NCBI GenBank assembly: GCA_023101725.1
Contig: JALJCO010003488.1
Coordinates: 62,001-126,000 of the forward strand
Length of the DNA stretch: 64,000 bases
Direction: 5' to 3'
From: Atherinomorus stipes
Taxonomy: Eukaryota; Chordata; Actinopteri; Atheriniformes; Atherinidae
In this document: piece by piece, positions 12,598 to 23,704 of the stretch
Layout of the letters: the number at the start of each line of letters is the position of its first letter
How positions within the stretch are numbered: position 1 is the stretch's first letter
Translations under genes and position numbers: made by a program
Notes under the pieces: model-generated
Told to the model about the DNA's origin: nothing
The model's input: the letters and a program-made list of their open reading frames with translations, nothing else
Database searches by the model: none

Positions 12598-13299
12598 TGG
12601 AGTAGAATTCATGGTTCCATTTAGCACAGCAAGTCTTCCAGGTCCTGAAGCAGCAAAACAGCCCCAGACCATCACACTACCACCACCATATTTTACAGTT
12701 AGTATGATGTTCCTTTTCTGAAATGCCGCGTTACTTTTACGCCAGATGTAATGGGACCTACAGCTTCCAAAAGTTCAACTTTTGTCTCGTCAGTCCACAG
12801 AGTATTTTCCCAAAAGTCTTGGGGATCATCAAGATGCTTTCTGGCTAAACCGAGACGAGTCTTTATGTTCTTTTTGCTCAGCAGTGGTTTTGGTCTTGGA
12901 ACTCTGCCATGCAGCCATTTTTGCCCCCCAGTCTCTTTCTGATGGGGGAGTCATGAACACTGACCTTAATTGAGGCAAGTGAGGCCTGCAGTACTTTGGA
13001 TGTTGTTCTGGGGTCTTTTGTGACCTCTTGGATGAGTCGTCGCTGTGCTCTTGGGGTCATTTTGGTCGGCCGGCCCCTCCTGGGAAGGTTCACCACTGTT
13101 CCATGTTTTCACCATTTGTGGATAATGGTTCTCACTGTGGTTCTCTGGAGTCCCAAAGCTTTAGAAATGGCTTTGGAAACTTTTACAGACTGATTGATCT
13201 CAATTACTTTGTTTTTCATTTGTTCCTGAATTTCTTTGGATCGCAGCATGATGTCTAGCTTTTGAGCATCTTTTGGTCTACTTCACTTTGTCAGGCAGG
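12598..13299 (-). pseudogene. Tc1-like transposase relic, antisense
   Basis: Read on the minus strand, a start ATG at 13249-13247 opens a protein beginning MLRSKEIQEQMKNK, the typical N-terminus of Tc1-like transposases. It continues through the paired-type helix-turn-helix region with VNLPRRGRPTKMTPRAQRR and TTSKVLQASLASIKVSVHD. A one-base shift between these parts puts the second part in its own open frame (13096-12878). Further downstream, nucleotide similarity continues to about 12598, where the conserved core near GCTGTTTTGCTGCTTCAGG is still readable, and then stops. The C-terminal catalytic end is missing. The 5' side is interrupted at 13307 by the hAT-like element. The intact enzyme would excise and paste the element at TA sites. 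Confidence 0.88.
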
Positions 13300-14359
13300 T
13301 CCTATTTCAGGGTTTATGCAGGTATCAGCAAATCTCATTTAATGCTTTTTCATGCCACTTTAAACTAATTTAATGCCTATCTCCTACTGACGATACTTTC
13401 AGACACAAAAGCGATAAATAATGCTTATATTTGAAAATCCAAATGTAACTTAAACGCAACAAAGTGCTTCTCAAAATAAGAAACCAAAGGAAATTTGGTC
13501 ATTTGGTCACGACATTTAAACTTTTCACAAAGCAGCTCGTGTCTCTGCCCTGCGGATCGCAAAACAACATGCACCGATAATTCTGAGTAATGAACATACT
13601 TCATAAATGGCTGTTGGCAAATTTGCCAAAACATTGAACTCTCTCTTTAATATATTCGCTACTGTATTTCACATATATTCATGTCAACCTGACAAACTTC
13701 AAGTAAGCACCACCATCTGCTGTAAACTGAATGATGCTTAGATTGAAACAGGGTGTAGCCAGACTTTGGTTTCTAAGGGTGAATACCTCCATTCTCCCCA
13801 CAACACCCACCCACCAGTGTTTCTCCAAGAATTTTTTTCAGGTCTCGTGGTACAGAGAAATTTTAGCACCTAAAGGCCGACACTGATAACTGATAACCGA
13901 AAACACACATACATTTTTAATAATGTCATGTGACTTGCGAAATACAGCAATAAACATTTAGGCTTGTATCACTGAGTGAAATCACTAACTTGAAATCATC
14001 AGGCTTAATCTGGATAACCTTTAATCAAAGCTGCATGTAGGTGACCAGATTCCATCTAACCAAATGTGGAACAAACACTACATAAGTGTGGGACAAAAAC
14101 TAATTATTCACACTTTCTCATTAAAGAGGAGAAAAAACAATAAGCTGCCAGTAAAATAAGCTGAAACTGACAAAAGCAATAATGAATAAAAATTCTATCA
14201 AAATCATGACATCGATTTTAAATTGTGATTCAACAGAAATGTTAAAAACAAACTTAAAAAAAAAAAAATTAGTTTCTTCTGTTTCCTGTTATTTTGATTA
14301 CTATTGTCAATGTAGCCTTTTCTTTAATGGGAGGGTATGAATAATGTTGAGGACTGTAG

Positions 14360-14373
14360 ACCTCATATATATG

Positions 14374-14405
<32 letters not shown>

Positions 14406-14406
14406 C
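14360..14406. repeat. AT/TA-rich microsatellite
   Basis: Alternating TA and TATAC units form a short self-complementary tract. Confidence 0.85.
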
Positions 14407-14610
14407 ATACATACACATTATATGGCTCCACACATTTGATTTCAACCTTGTCAAGTTCCCTGACATCAGCAAACAGCAAAAACTTTTATACTGTTTCATA
14501 GTTTCTCTTACTTTAACCGTGTAATCAAACAGAATAAGAGGTTGAGATCTTGTTCTCTCTACGACCACCGCCGTCTCAGTCTGGAATCATGACCAATGCT
14601 TCCTTATTTC

Positions 14611-14939
14611 TAGAGATGCATCGATCCGATCTCCGATACTGACAAATTAGCTGTATCAGATTTTGGATGAATGTGGCCAATCCAGCATTCTGATCCAGTC
14701 ATTTCTGTTTTATTAACATCATAATAAATGTACACTTTATTTGTGAATAAACAAAATTAAGTACATTTATATTTGTTTTATTTTGTTACCTTTTTTAAAC
14801 AAGGCCAAATGTTTATGTCAAGTTTGATGCCTTCACATGGCAAGGTAAACAGTTCAGTCATCCAACGGCAGTATTGGATCGGTATCGGCTGATACGCTCA
14901 GCCCAGGTATCGGTATTGGACTGGATCGGTGCATCTCCA
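14611..14939. mobile_element. hAT MITE with perfect 8-bp target duplication
   Basis: The 329-bp element has ends TAGAGATGCATCGATCC and, in reverse complement, TGGAGATGCACCGATCC. It is flanked by CTTATTTC at 14603-14610 and 14940-14947. TIRs of this type with an 8-bp duplication place it in the hAT superfamily. It is nested inside the larger hAT-like element. Confidence 0.88.
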
Positions 14940-15653
14940 CTTATTTCCACAGTTTCTGACCTGTATGCCTGCTTAGTGCTGCACAGTGTTACTGGTAAAC
15001 ACTCAGCAGCTGTTACTGGTCTGTATCATACTCTGGTTTGCGCTTTTGCAGGAATCTGTCCATGACTGGGAAGATTTCTTTTGAGTAACACGGTTTTTTT
15101 GTCACCCGATATTTCGTGTCGTTTCACGTCGCGCGCCCCGCCATGCAGCATGGAAACATTCCCTCTGACAAACGTGGACCTTCACTAAAGTCCCGACTTG
15201 GAGACTGATGACATTTAAGTCACTGACATCAGCGGTCGGGCTGTGATTGACAGCTCTCTCTGCTTTCATCATCGCCGTCAGTTTATAAATTACAGCCTTT
15301 AACACAAAACGGCAGCAATGTAGGACAGCGGCATCTTTGGCAGTGAAAAGTAATGAAAATGCGGGATGTCTGGTCTTACCCTAGCCCTGGGGGGTCGGCT
15401 GTCAGACCGGGTCCGGGTCTGCAGTCTGGTCCGGTGTCAGCGGCAGTAACGGTCTCCCAGCAGCCTCTCTGCTGTGTCTCTAACTTCATCTGTTTTCCTT
15501 GGAGTCTTGCAGAAAAAGTTCATTTGTCTGTCACCCGCGATATCTTTTCGTTTCTTTGGCGCCATAGTTTGTTAGCTAGCAAACCTTAAACATCCTAGAA
15601 AAAAGAAACATCCCAGAATATTTGCCCACGTTCTCAGCAGCGGTATTCGCATT

Positions 15654-15666
15654 GTTACTAGGCAAC
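15654..15666. promoter_or_regulatory. X-box-like motif on the minus strand
   Basis: GTTACTAGGCAAC is the complement of GTTGCCTAGTAAC and fits the RFX consensus. It lies inside a hAT-like element, so function is doubtful. Confidence 0.2.
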
Positions 15667-16086
15667 GAAGCAGGTTGACTCGATTATTGGTTCATCAATT
15701 CACTGATTTTGGCTTATTGATTTTATTTATTTATTTATTAACAGTCTGAAAGTCAGTCCGGCTGCAGACCTCCAGCGTTTGGCCGCTTCCGTTGCGACTC
15801 AAGAGTACCGATGCACCGGCCATGAGAAAGTCAAAACGTTCCGCAGTCAACCAACATGTCATACTTCCAACCTAAATTACACTCAGATGTTTATATAATC
15901 AAAATATGTCGTGTGAAAAAAAATTCCCCGTCAAGTTTCCATAATTTTTAATGCCTCGAAAATTTAAGTTCATGCTTTTTCATGCCATAATGCCTAAATT
16001 TTCACAAAATCTGTTGAGACTTTTCATGCGTTTTAATGACCCGCGGAAACCCTGTATTTATATTGTATCCTATTTGTGGTCTGAAC

Positions 16087-16573
16087 CAAGGTTATCATAG
16101 TTAACCTAAATGAAAAAGTTAAATTGAAAAAACATTTTCATTAACTGAAATAAAAAAAAAAAAATTAAAAGATAACGAACTGAAATTTTATTGTGTCTTC
16201 ACAAAACTAACTAAAATTATTGCAAAGTCTTTGTAAATTTATTTAATACATAAGTCTTTTGGGTTGATATGAAATCTATTTCTATTTAATCTATTTACTT
16301 TGCTCTACCGGTTTTACTCTGAGTGACCAGACAAATATCTATAATTTCCAGAAGAGTCCCCCCCCCCCCCCCCCCTCCTCAAAAACTAAAACTAACTCTG
16401 AAACTAATAAAAACTAAACTAAAACTAAGCATTTTCCCCAAAAATCTCATAAAAACTAGCAAACCTGCTCAAAAACTAAACGACCTAACTGAATCGAACT
16501 GAATTGAAAAACAAAAAGTCAAAACTAAATAAAAACGGAAACTAATTAAAAATACAAAACTATTATAACCTTG
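16087..16573. mobile_element. hAT MITE with perfect 8-bp target duplication
   Basis: The ends are CAAGGTTATCATAG and CTATTATAACCTTG, flanked by GTCTGAAC at 16079-16086 and 16574-16581. The interior is a low-complexity run of AAACTAA-type units. It includes an uninterrupted C18 run at 16358-16375, where the length call may be unreliable. Confidence 0.88.
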
Positions 16574-16779
16574 GTCTGAACTGTGTAAAAAGGCTTCTGT
16601 TCACCTTCTGCTTTGAAAATGTTGCAGAAAGACATGAAACTAACCGATGGAGCACTTTTAAATCCAACCAGAGAATTCTGAGATCGACTCCACAACATGC
16701 AGTTGTTTCATAATTTGCTTGTAAATGCAGTCTTTTCTCTTTTTACTTGTCTTTCGTTTGTTTTAACTGGGAAACTTTG

Positions 16780-16893
16780 TAAATGCATCTTGTATCAGTT
16801 GCTGCCTGTCTTGGACCAGGACTCCCTTGTAAAAGAGGTTCTTAATGTCAGTGGGATTTTTTTCCTTGTTAAATAAAGGTTGAATGAAATAAA
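16780..16893 (+). repeat. LINE 3'-tail fragment
   Basis: The segment has the pattern CTCCCTTGTAAAAGAGG, then a GTGGGA core, then TTAAATAAAGGTTGAATGA. This is a LINE 3'-end type common in fish. A minus-strand relative lies at 51047-51130. I cannot name the family with certainty. Confidence 0.5.
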
Positions 16894-16899
16894 AACAGA

Positions 16900-17617
16900 G
16901 GATATTATACGTACACAGCAGGACTGGAAATAAGCTGCCAGCTGTCTTACAGGCAAGTTAAACGGATTACTGTTCTTTTTTCTATCCGGTGTAACTCACA
17001 GTTTCACAGCCCTCTTGTACCATGACATACTAATTTATCTATAAAGCACTTCAAAAACAACAGTAAGGATGACCAACGTGCTGCAGAATGGATCAAATCA
17101 TAACAGATACACAGGCCAAAAGATTAAAGATATAAAATACACAAATTGCAAAAATGACAACAGAAGAATATGAAATAATAATAATTTAAAAAGTACATGA
17201 AATTCAAGTAAAATCCTTTCAGATTCGATCAAAGACCAGGGAGTAAAATGCGTTTTTAAACAAGATGAAAATTCAGAGAGTGAAGCAGCCTGCTGAACAT
17301 GAGTATTGCTGCAGCAGCTGGAAAGGCTCCATCACTTCTGAGTTAGGATTGTGTTTTCGGAACAGATAAGAGCTGGTCTGCTGACTGGAGACAGCGGGAT
17401 GGTACGTACCAGTTCAGACGTAGCCATGAAGTTCCCCGCCCATCTGGTGACATCGACAGAAAAAGAAATGAACTCATGAACCCTTTCTTGTGGCCACGCA
17501 CTTTACTAATGCGTGGTCACAAGAGATTAAGTCATGATCGTGTAAATGATGTAAAGGCACGGAATGATTTAATCCTTGCTATGGATTACGAAGGTGAGGG
17601 AATGAAATAACTAGCTT
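16900..17617. other. Unassigned DNA with one hairpin
   Basis: No gene is seen. A strong inverted repeat lies at 17487-17523 and is listed separately. Confidence 0.4.
17487..17523. other. Hairpin with 14-bp arms
   Basis: CTTGTGGCCACGCA (17487-17500) and TGCGTGGTCACAAG (17510-17523) pair with one mismatch around a 9-base loop. No function is inferred. Confidence 0.6.
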
Positions 17618-17664
17618 AAAATCAAATCAAGTTTATTTATATAGCCCTTTACAGTACCCAATAT

Positions 17665-17870
17665 GCTTTATGCACAGATCCACTACTTCCTGAACTTAGT
17701 ACTGCACCTTTGTTTCCCGTCTTTCATGATTGGAAGAACTGATTAATCCAGGTGTGTCTGATCTCAGCAAATGGTCAGACACACCTGGATTAATCAGTTG
17801 ATTCAATCTTAAAAGACAGAAAAAAAGGTGTAATTTTAAGTTCAGGAAGTAGTGGAGCTGTGCATAAAGC
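17665..17870. mobile_element. 206-bp foldback MITE inside the LINE tail
   Basis: Inverted arms begin GCTTTATGCACAG at 17665 and end with the complement at 17870. The arms run through CCACTACTTCCTGAACTTA. The centre holds a second inverted pair, AGGTGTGTCTGA and TCAGACACACCT. It separates the two halves of the LINE 3' UTR. The flanking CCCAATA and CCCATTG match only imperfectly, so the target duplication is uncertain. Confidence 0.75.
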
Positions 17871-18064
17871 CCATTGACACACAAAGTGCTTTACAGCAGA
17901 AACAACAAAGTAAAACATCATAAAAATGCTATATTAAATACTGGAAAAATTATGAGCAAAATAGCTAGGAGCTATGAAAACAACCTAAAACAGAGAATCA
18001 GAACAGGCTTCTTAGGGGAGCACAGGGTGTGCATAGAAGAGAATAACATTTTTAAAGAAATAAA

Positions 18065-19432
18065 CTAGTTAGAATTAAAAGTTAGGTGAAAAAAATAGGT
18101 CTTCAGCTTAGATTTAAAAGAGCCCAGTTCAGTCGTAAGACAAATATCAGGGGGCAGCGAGTTCCATAATCTGGGGCCAGCAACTGAGAACGAGCGGTCA
18201 CCCCACTGTTTCAGCATCGTCCTTGAGACTTCTAAAAGAAGTTGGTCAACAGAACGAAGGGCCCTGCTGGGGTCCCGGCGGACTAGCAGGTCAGCCAGAT
18301 AAGGGGGCCCAGACTGCTGAGGGCTTTGGAAACAAACAAAAGTAATTTAAAATCAATTCGGAAGCGGACGGGCAGCCAGTGCAGGGAAGACAGGACGGAG
18401 GTTATATGTTCCCACCTGGACACGCCCACGAGAAAACAAGCAGCAGCATTCCGGACGAGCTGCAGGTGGGCGATGGAAGCCTGGTTCAGGCCAACAAAAA
18501 TGGCGTTACAGTAGTCCAGCCTGGCACTGATGAAGGCATGAACAGCCTTCTCCAGGTCGTCACGGTTAAGAAAAGGTTTTACCTTAGAGAGGAGACGGAG
18601 TTGAAAGAAGCTGGTTCTGACGATGACGCTGATCTGTTTTTCAAACTTGAGGCCACTGTCTAATAAAACTCCAAGATTTTTCACACAGGACTTGGGGGAG
18701 GGAATAGAAGTGCCGCAGTCTGGGAAAGAGCTAAGCATGAGTGGAGTGCCAAACAGAATAAAATCAGTCTTGGTGTCATTAAGATGCAGGAAATTCCGCG
18801 TGAGAAAATTCCCGCCGTCCTCGGCGTAGAAATGCAAAGATAGGTTGTGCTTATCAATGATGGACCCAAGGGGCAGCGGATACAACAGAAACAAGAGAGG
18901 ACCGATAACTGAGCCTTGTGGCACCCCGTGGGTGAGTGGAGCATGTGAGGAGGGGGGATTACCAGTGACAACGGAGAAGCTCCTGTCAGACAAATAACTC
19001 CTGAACCTTGTGAGTACGGTTCTATGGATACCAACTAAGTGCTCTAGACGGAAGATAAAGACAGCGTGGTCAAACGTATCAAAAGCAGCAGAGAGGTCTA
19101 AGAGGACTAGCAGGGTGGGATTGCCACCATCAACAGGTCGAGTGATATCATTATTAATTTTAAGCAGAGCAGTCTCAGTCCTGTGGCGAGCCTTAAAACC
19201 AACCTGGAACTTGTTCAAAAGGGCATTTTGTTCTACAAAAGGCTGTGATTGTTTAAGAACAAGCTTTTCTAGTACCTTTGAAAGAAAGGGAAGGTGGGAG
19301 ACTGGTCTAAAATTTTGTAGCAGGAGAGGATCAAGATGTGTTTTTTTCAAAATAGGCCTGACCACAGCATGCTTGAAGGCAGCCAGGACAGATCTCTGGG
19401 ATAGACAGGCATTGAAAAAGAAAAGTAGGTAA
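18065..19432 (-). pseudogene. L2-like reverse transcriptase, broken
   Basis: The minus-strand frame is open from the truncation point, so the GTG near 19365 is not a true start. RT motifs appear in order: NFRPVSHLPFLSKVLEKL, LLVLLDLSAAFD (first catalytic aspartate), then GVPQGSVIGPLLFLLY. The second catalytic box reads YAED where YADD is expected. It runs directly into the later text NFLHLNDTKTDFILFG, so about 25 residues appear deleted. The tail LSSLHWLPVRFRIDFKLL is typical of CR1/L2 LINEs. The frame ends early at 18283 because one base is missing in a G run (18303-18307 on the plus strand). The coherent tail resumes with LADLLVRRDPSRALRSVDQ and finishes at 18065 after GPRLWNSLPPDI. The enzyme copied LINE RNA at the target site; this copy is dead. 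Confidence 0.9.
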
Positions 19433-19437
19433 GGACC

Positions 19438-19560
19438 ATAGACTGTATATAATTACTGGACGTAGCTTCCGGTCTCTTCTGAATAGAGAAATGTGAAGCC
19501 AGTTGGGCGTGTCTTACCGTCGCCATCTTGCCGTGTCACCAGTAAATGGAGGCCAAAATT
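19438..19560 (+). repeat. Fragment of the 27.9-kb/53.3-kb repeat family
   Basis: It shares AGTTGGGCGTGTC, ACCGTCGCCATCTTGC and GGACGTAGCTTCCGG text with the repeats at 27868-28405 and 51945-53280. The family is unclassified. Confidence 0.6.
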
Positions 19561-19979
19561 GGGACAATGCACTCTTGCTCAATTGCATTTGTTAAAAATT
19601 GGCATTTTGTACCAGCTGCAGGAAAGGAATGGAGGCCTGGCTGATGTAATGTCAGCAACACCATTATGGACAGGGTGGACAAATCATATAGTACTGTGGC
19701 AGAAATAGATGACAGACAACGTCATTTGCACAAAGATGAAAGGAAACGTTTCACACATCATTTCATTGCCTAAAACACCCAGAAGTGGAAACAAACTGCA
19801 CGTTTGGTGTCTGTACAGTTGTTTCTCGATATTCAAAAAAGTATTTATTCTGATATTTTGTCTGGTGGTTTTGAAGTATCAACCCAGTGAGCATTTCAAA
19901 AATCCAAACAGAAATTATTATTGTCTTATTTATTGTGATTATGAAAACTCTACACCTGAAAGTTCTTATTTTTAGAGCT
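19561..19979. other. Unassigned DNA
   Basis: No gene or repeat was recognised between the repeat fragment and the MITE. Short open frames here have no recognisable domain. Confidence 0.35.
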
Positions 19980-19983
19980 TTAA

Positions 19984-20762
19984 AGGAGTGATGACATAGC
20001 AGTTAAAAACTAGTTTATGTTGTTGGCGTTACTGCATATGTAAATACTCCAAAGAAAAAAACGGCATTTTTTACAGCGGAGTATTGTTTTGAAACACCAG
20101 ACCTCACTTCCTCAGTAATACAGTTGGGTCCGGTGATGATATGGAGCTTTACCCGGAGACCACGTTGACTTCATTTTGATTGGCTACACCTTATTTGGCT
20201 ATGACCTTATTTGGAGAATCTAGGTCAAGCTGCGGTCGGACTTTGCTAAAGGCTAACTGCTAGCAACATGGGCACTTCAGACAGTGTGAGCTACGTTTAT
20301 CAGACAAGACAGCATTTAGAAAATAAATACACTTACAGGTAATGACAAGGTTGTGGCCCCCTCCCTCAGTGTTGCTGCAGAAGTTTGCTTTTAAATCCAT
20401 TTGTTTGAAAATCCAGACCTGACTGCACAGAAGTTACTACTAGCTCCATACACGAAGCTGAATCAGACAGGGAGGGGAGGGGGGAGCGGACGGTGCATAG
20501 ACCGTTAGGAGAGGGGGGGGGGCGCTGTTTACTTGATAGTGTGCTCTTATTGGAGCAATTAAATTACGTAGAATGATAGAACTATGTAGAATGATAGCCT
20601 GCTGTCTGATTCAACTGTTTCTGAGCAGAGAGACAAAGCTGACAGACCATAAACAGGAACTTTGATTCTCACTCTGGACATTCACATGGCCTCATCAGTG
20701 CACAACAGATCATATTATACACCCAAAACCCCAGAAAAGTGAAATTTGATGTCATGGCACCT
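19984..20762 (-). mobile_element. TTAA-flanked MITE, family A copy 2, inverted
   Basis: This is a full-length copy of the element at 659-1438 in the opposite orientation. It is bounded by TTAA at 19980-19983 and 20763-20766. The two copies align along their whole length with scattered substitutions, including a longer G run here near 20510-20522. The strict TTAA at both ends of both copies supports piggyBac-type mobilisation. Confidence 0.88.
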
Positions 20763-20766
20763 TTAA

Positions 20767-22825
20767 GGAATCTTGAAAAATTTTGCTTTGGATGGTTCAT
20801 GTTGGCTGATTTTCACTGTGACAAAAAACGTTAGCAATGACTATTTATAATTAATTTTCATCAGTTTAATTATTTCCATTGACAAATCAACAATCAGGAT
20901 ATGAGCAACATTTAGGATGTTAAAAGTGGAACTAAGAAACTAATAAAACTGCTGTTTTTTCATGTGCTGAATTGCGTCTACTTTCCTTTACATACCACGA
21001 CTGTTCTCTTGAGCACTCACCATTTTCCCCACATTTGCCTTTTCCTCTACACGAGGACTAATTACCACCTCTCTCACTGAGTAGGAAAAACATGTTCACC
21101 TTTGCAATATCACCCGAACGTCTGCTTGGGCCATTATCATCTTCTTGAGTTACCTATCCAAAGCCTGGAGTTATGAATCTTAATACCGCGTGCCTTTGAA
21201 GCCAGTCTCACAACACATACTTTAGTGAAATATCTCCAGCCCTCTCTACCACACTTTGATCACCAAGTAGGAGTAAAGCACAAAAACTGTTACTAGAACT
21301 CAAAAATTGAACAAGTCAAGCAGAGGACAGGAGAGGTTTGCAATCATTTATGAGTGACACGGCACAATGTTGTTTCACCGTTATTTATGTTTCAGCTCTG
21401 TTATTCCAGATTGATTCACTTTATAAAGTTCTGAATAAAAAAGAAGCCAGATACATTCAGCATTCATATTCAGCCGTAAATTAGCTTCAGTCTGCAGCTG
21501 ACGAGGAAGATCAGAGAAATTATGTTGCATAACTCACTGACTCGTCGGAGGCTTGGTACAGAAACGGTTATCCTGATCCAGCAAAGGGGGTGTCCTCATC
21601 CGGCCCTGGTTTTCCTCCACATGCTCTTTAACAGTGTTTGTGTGCGTGAAGCTCCAAGTTCTCTCCTCCCAGCACTCAGAAGTTCTTTACAGCTATTTAT
21701 AATCAGCGTTTTTGTTTGCAGACTGGGTTGTTACCTTCCACTCACTTATCTCTGACTTATTCTATAACAGAGCAGTGAGGTCATTGGATAAGAGTGATTT
21801 CTACAAAAAGAAAACGCAGGGACTGGAAATTAATGTGTTCCAGTGGCTCAATAGCCCAGTTATTTAGACGGATTTAACCACCCCTTTCTTTTTATCTCGC
21901 TTGATCTCAGACTGTTCATGCTCCAACTCAAGTTCAAACTCAGGGAAACTGGACAAACCTGTGATGTATGTTTGGCTCCTGTCATCCCAACGCTTGCTTA
22001 GTTTTATCAAGTTTAGTTAAGTCACTCTTCTCTGAAGATATTCAAGAAAATAATTGCGTACTTTAAAGTTTTTTCTCTATGTCCAATAAAATTTCCTCCG
22101 TATACATGTCCCCCAAGACCTCAGAGGTTTCACCGATGACCCATATAACCAAACTACACAGACAAGCATTTATCTCAACTACAGACGAGTGTAAAGAAAT
22201 ACAGTAGCAGTTTTCATTCCCATCATGTCATGGACTGCTGCTTCTTTCGTTGTTTTGGTGTCCTTGTACTAACAGAGCAACTCAGTTCTGGACCAGGAGA
22301 CCGGAGCAGGAGGAGGCCATGTTGCAACCACTGATCTGTTTACTTTCAGGTTTTCATTGACTTAACTCATTCTTGTCACTTTCACTCTGTTTGGTTGAGT
22401 TTAAATATCATAACTATTTTTTTGTGTTCTTATTGCCAAATGTATATGTCTTACAGAGCAATTGTAGTTATGTATGTTTTGTGGTAAACAAAAGTAAAGA
22501 AAAATACTGAACAGAAACTAAAACAAAAAGAGAAACACAAGTAAAAAGTAGATGAATGTAAAAATAACAGACGTGTCAGCAACATCATACATGTACAAAT
22601 CGGAGGTAACATATCAGAACAAGTTAAACCCGTCTCACTCTCACCTCATCACATTCTGATGCCTGCAAAGGAGCTGCAGTGGTTTCTTCCTATACCCAAA
22701 CATGGTTCATTTCATTTATTTGTTTTTTATTTAAAAGAAAATACGTACCTTTTCATGTAAATATGTAAAATTTCCAACTTTTATTTTTGGTCCCTAAAGA
22801 CCAATAGAAAAACAAGAAAATACAA
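20767..22825. other. Unassigned DNA
   Basis: No recognisable gene, TIR pair or tandem array. Open frames are short. This is one of the longer apparently unique stretches in the window. Confidence 0.4.
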
Positions 22826-23704
22826 CGACATAATACCTGGATGACATGAAATTTAACAACATAATGCCTGGATGACATAAAAAATTACGACATAATGCCT
22901 GAATGACATGAAAAAAATAGAACATAATGCCTGGATGAAATAAAAAATAACATCATAATGCCTGAATGAATTGAAATATAACGACACAATGCATGAATGA
23001 CATAATATAAAATATCTATAAAAATATATATTCCTGGATGACATGAAATATACCAACATAATGCCTGGATGAAAAAATATAATGACAAAATGCCTGGATG
23101 ACATGAAATATAACAACATTATATCTGGATGAAAAAATATAAAGACATAATGCCTGGATGACATAAAAAAATAACAATATAATGCCTGGATGAGCTAGAC
23201 AAAAATAACGACATCATGCCTGGATGACATAAAATATAACGACATAATGCCTGAATGATATAAAAAATAACAACATAATGCCTGAATGACATGAAATATA
23301 AGGACAAAATGCCTGGATGAGATAGAAATATAACGACATAATGCCTGGATGACATGAAATGTAACGACATAATGCCTGAATGACATAAAAAATAACAACA
23401 TAATGCCTGGATGACATTAAAAATGACGACATAATGTCTGGATGACATGAAATATAACGACATAATGCCTGGATGACATGAATCTCTTTCTTCGCTCTGG
23501 TCCCCCAACACGTTGTACGGGAATGAAAAGATGATATAAGGTCATAATACCTGAATGACATAAAAAAACAAAATAATGCCTGGATGAGCTAGAAAAATAA
23601 CGACATCACGCCTGAATGAAATAAAAATAACGACATAATGTCTAGATGACATAAAAAATAATGACAAAATACCCGGATAACATAAAATACAAAATAATGT
23701 ATAA
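22826..23704. repeat. Minisatellite, about 31-bp unit
   Basis: About 27 imperfect tandem units carry the core ATAATGCCTGGATGACAT followed by an A-rich spacer of variable length. Units alternate between GGATGACAT and GAATGACAT variants. A non-repeat interruption lies at about 23485-23540. The unit has few stops in any minus-strand frame, which creates long overlapping open frames that are not genes. Confidence 0.93.

Larger units (their letters stand above)
13308..16067. mobile_element. hAT-like element inserted beside the Tc1 relic
   Basis: The left end CAGGGTTTATGC at 13308 and the right end near 16054 (reverse complement CAGGGTTTCCGCGGG) belong to a recurrent fish TIR type. Both flanks also share subterminal ATGCTTTTTCATGCCA text (about 13346 and 15972). 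TCCTATTT occurs at 13300-13307 and again at 16068-16075. This fits an 8-bp hAT target duplication if the right boundary lies 13 bp beyond the CCCTG end. The interior has no readable transposase and contains a nested hAT MITE. Confidence 0.6.
17618..19432 (-). mobile_element. 5'-truncated CR1/L2-type LINE, antisense
   Basis: The element reads right to left. It is 5'-truncated at about 19432, carries the reverse transcriptase and the C-terminal tail, and ends with a 3' UTR of the type TGTAAAGCACTTTG ... GCTATATAAATAAA plus TTGATTTGATTT repeats at 17620-17650. A 206-bp foldback element interrupts the 3' UTR. Confidence 0.85.

Noticed and set aside
14269..14568. 99-codon minus-strand frame containing a YIYICIYIYI-like run
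   Set aside because: The run is the translation of the TA-rich microsatellite at 14360-14406.
18326..18829. Plus-strand open frames across the L2-like LINE
   Set aside because: They overlap a clear minus-strand reverse transcriptase and have no recognisable content.
22853..23561. Several overlapping minus-strand open frames with MSSRHYVVIF-like repeats
   Set aside because: They arise from the 31-bp minisatellite, whose units lack stops in several frames. The phase drifts with each unit, so no protein is maintained.
22826..23704. CRISPR-like array of repeats and spacers
   Set aside because: The units are tandem with related A-rich spacers, degenerate cores and no cas genes, in a vertebrate-type genome.
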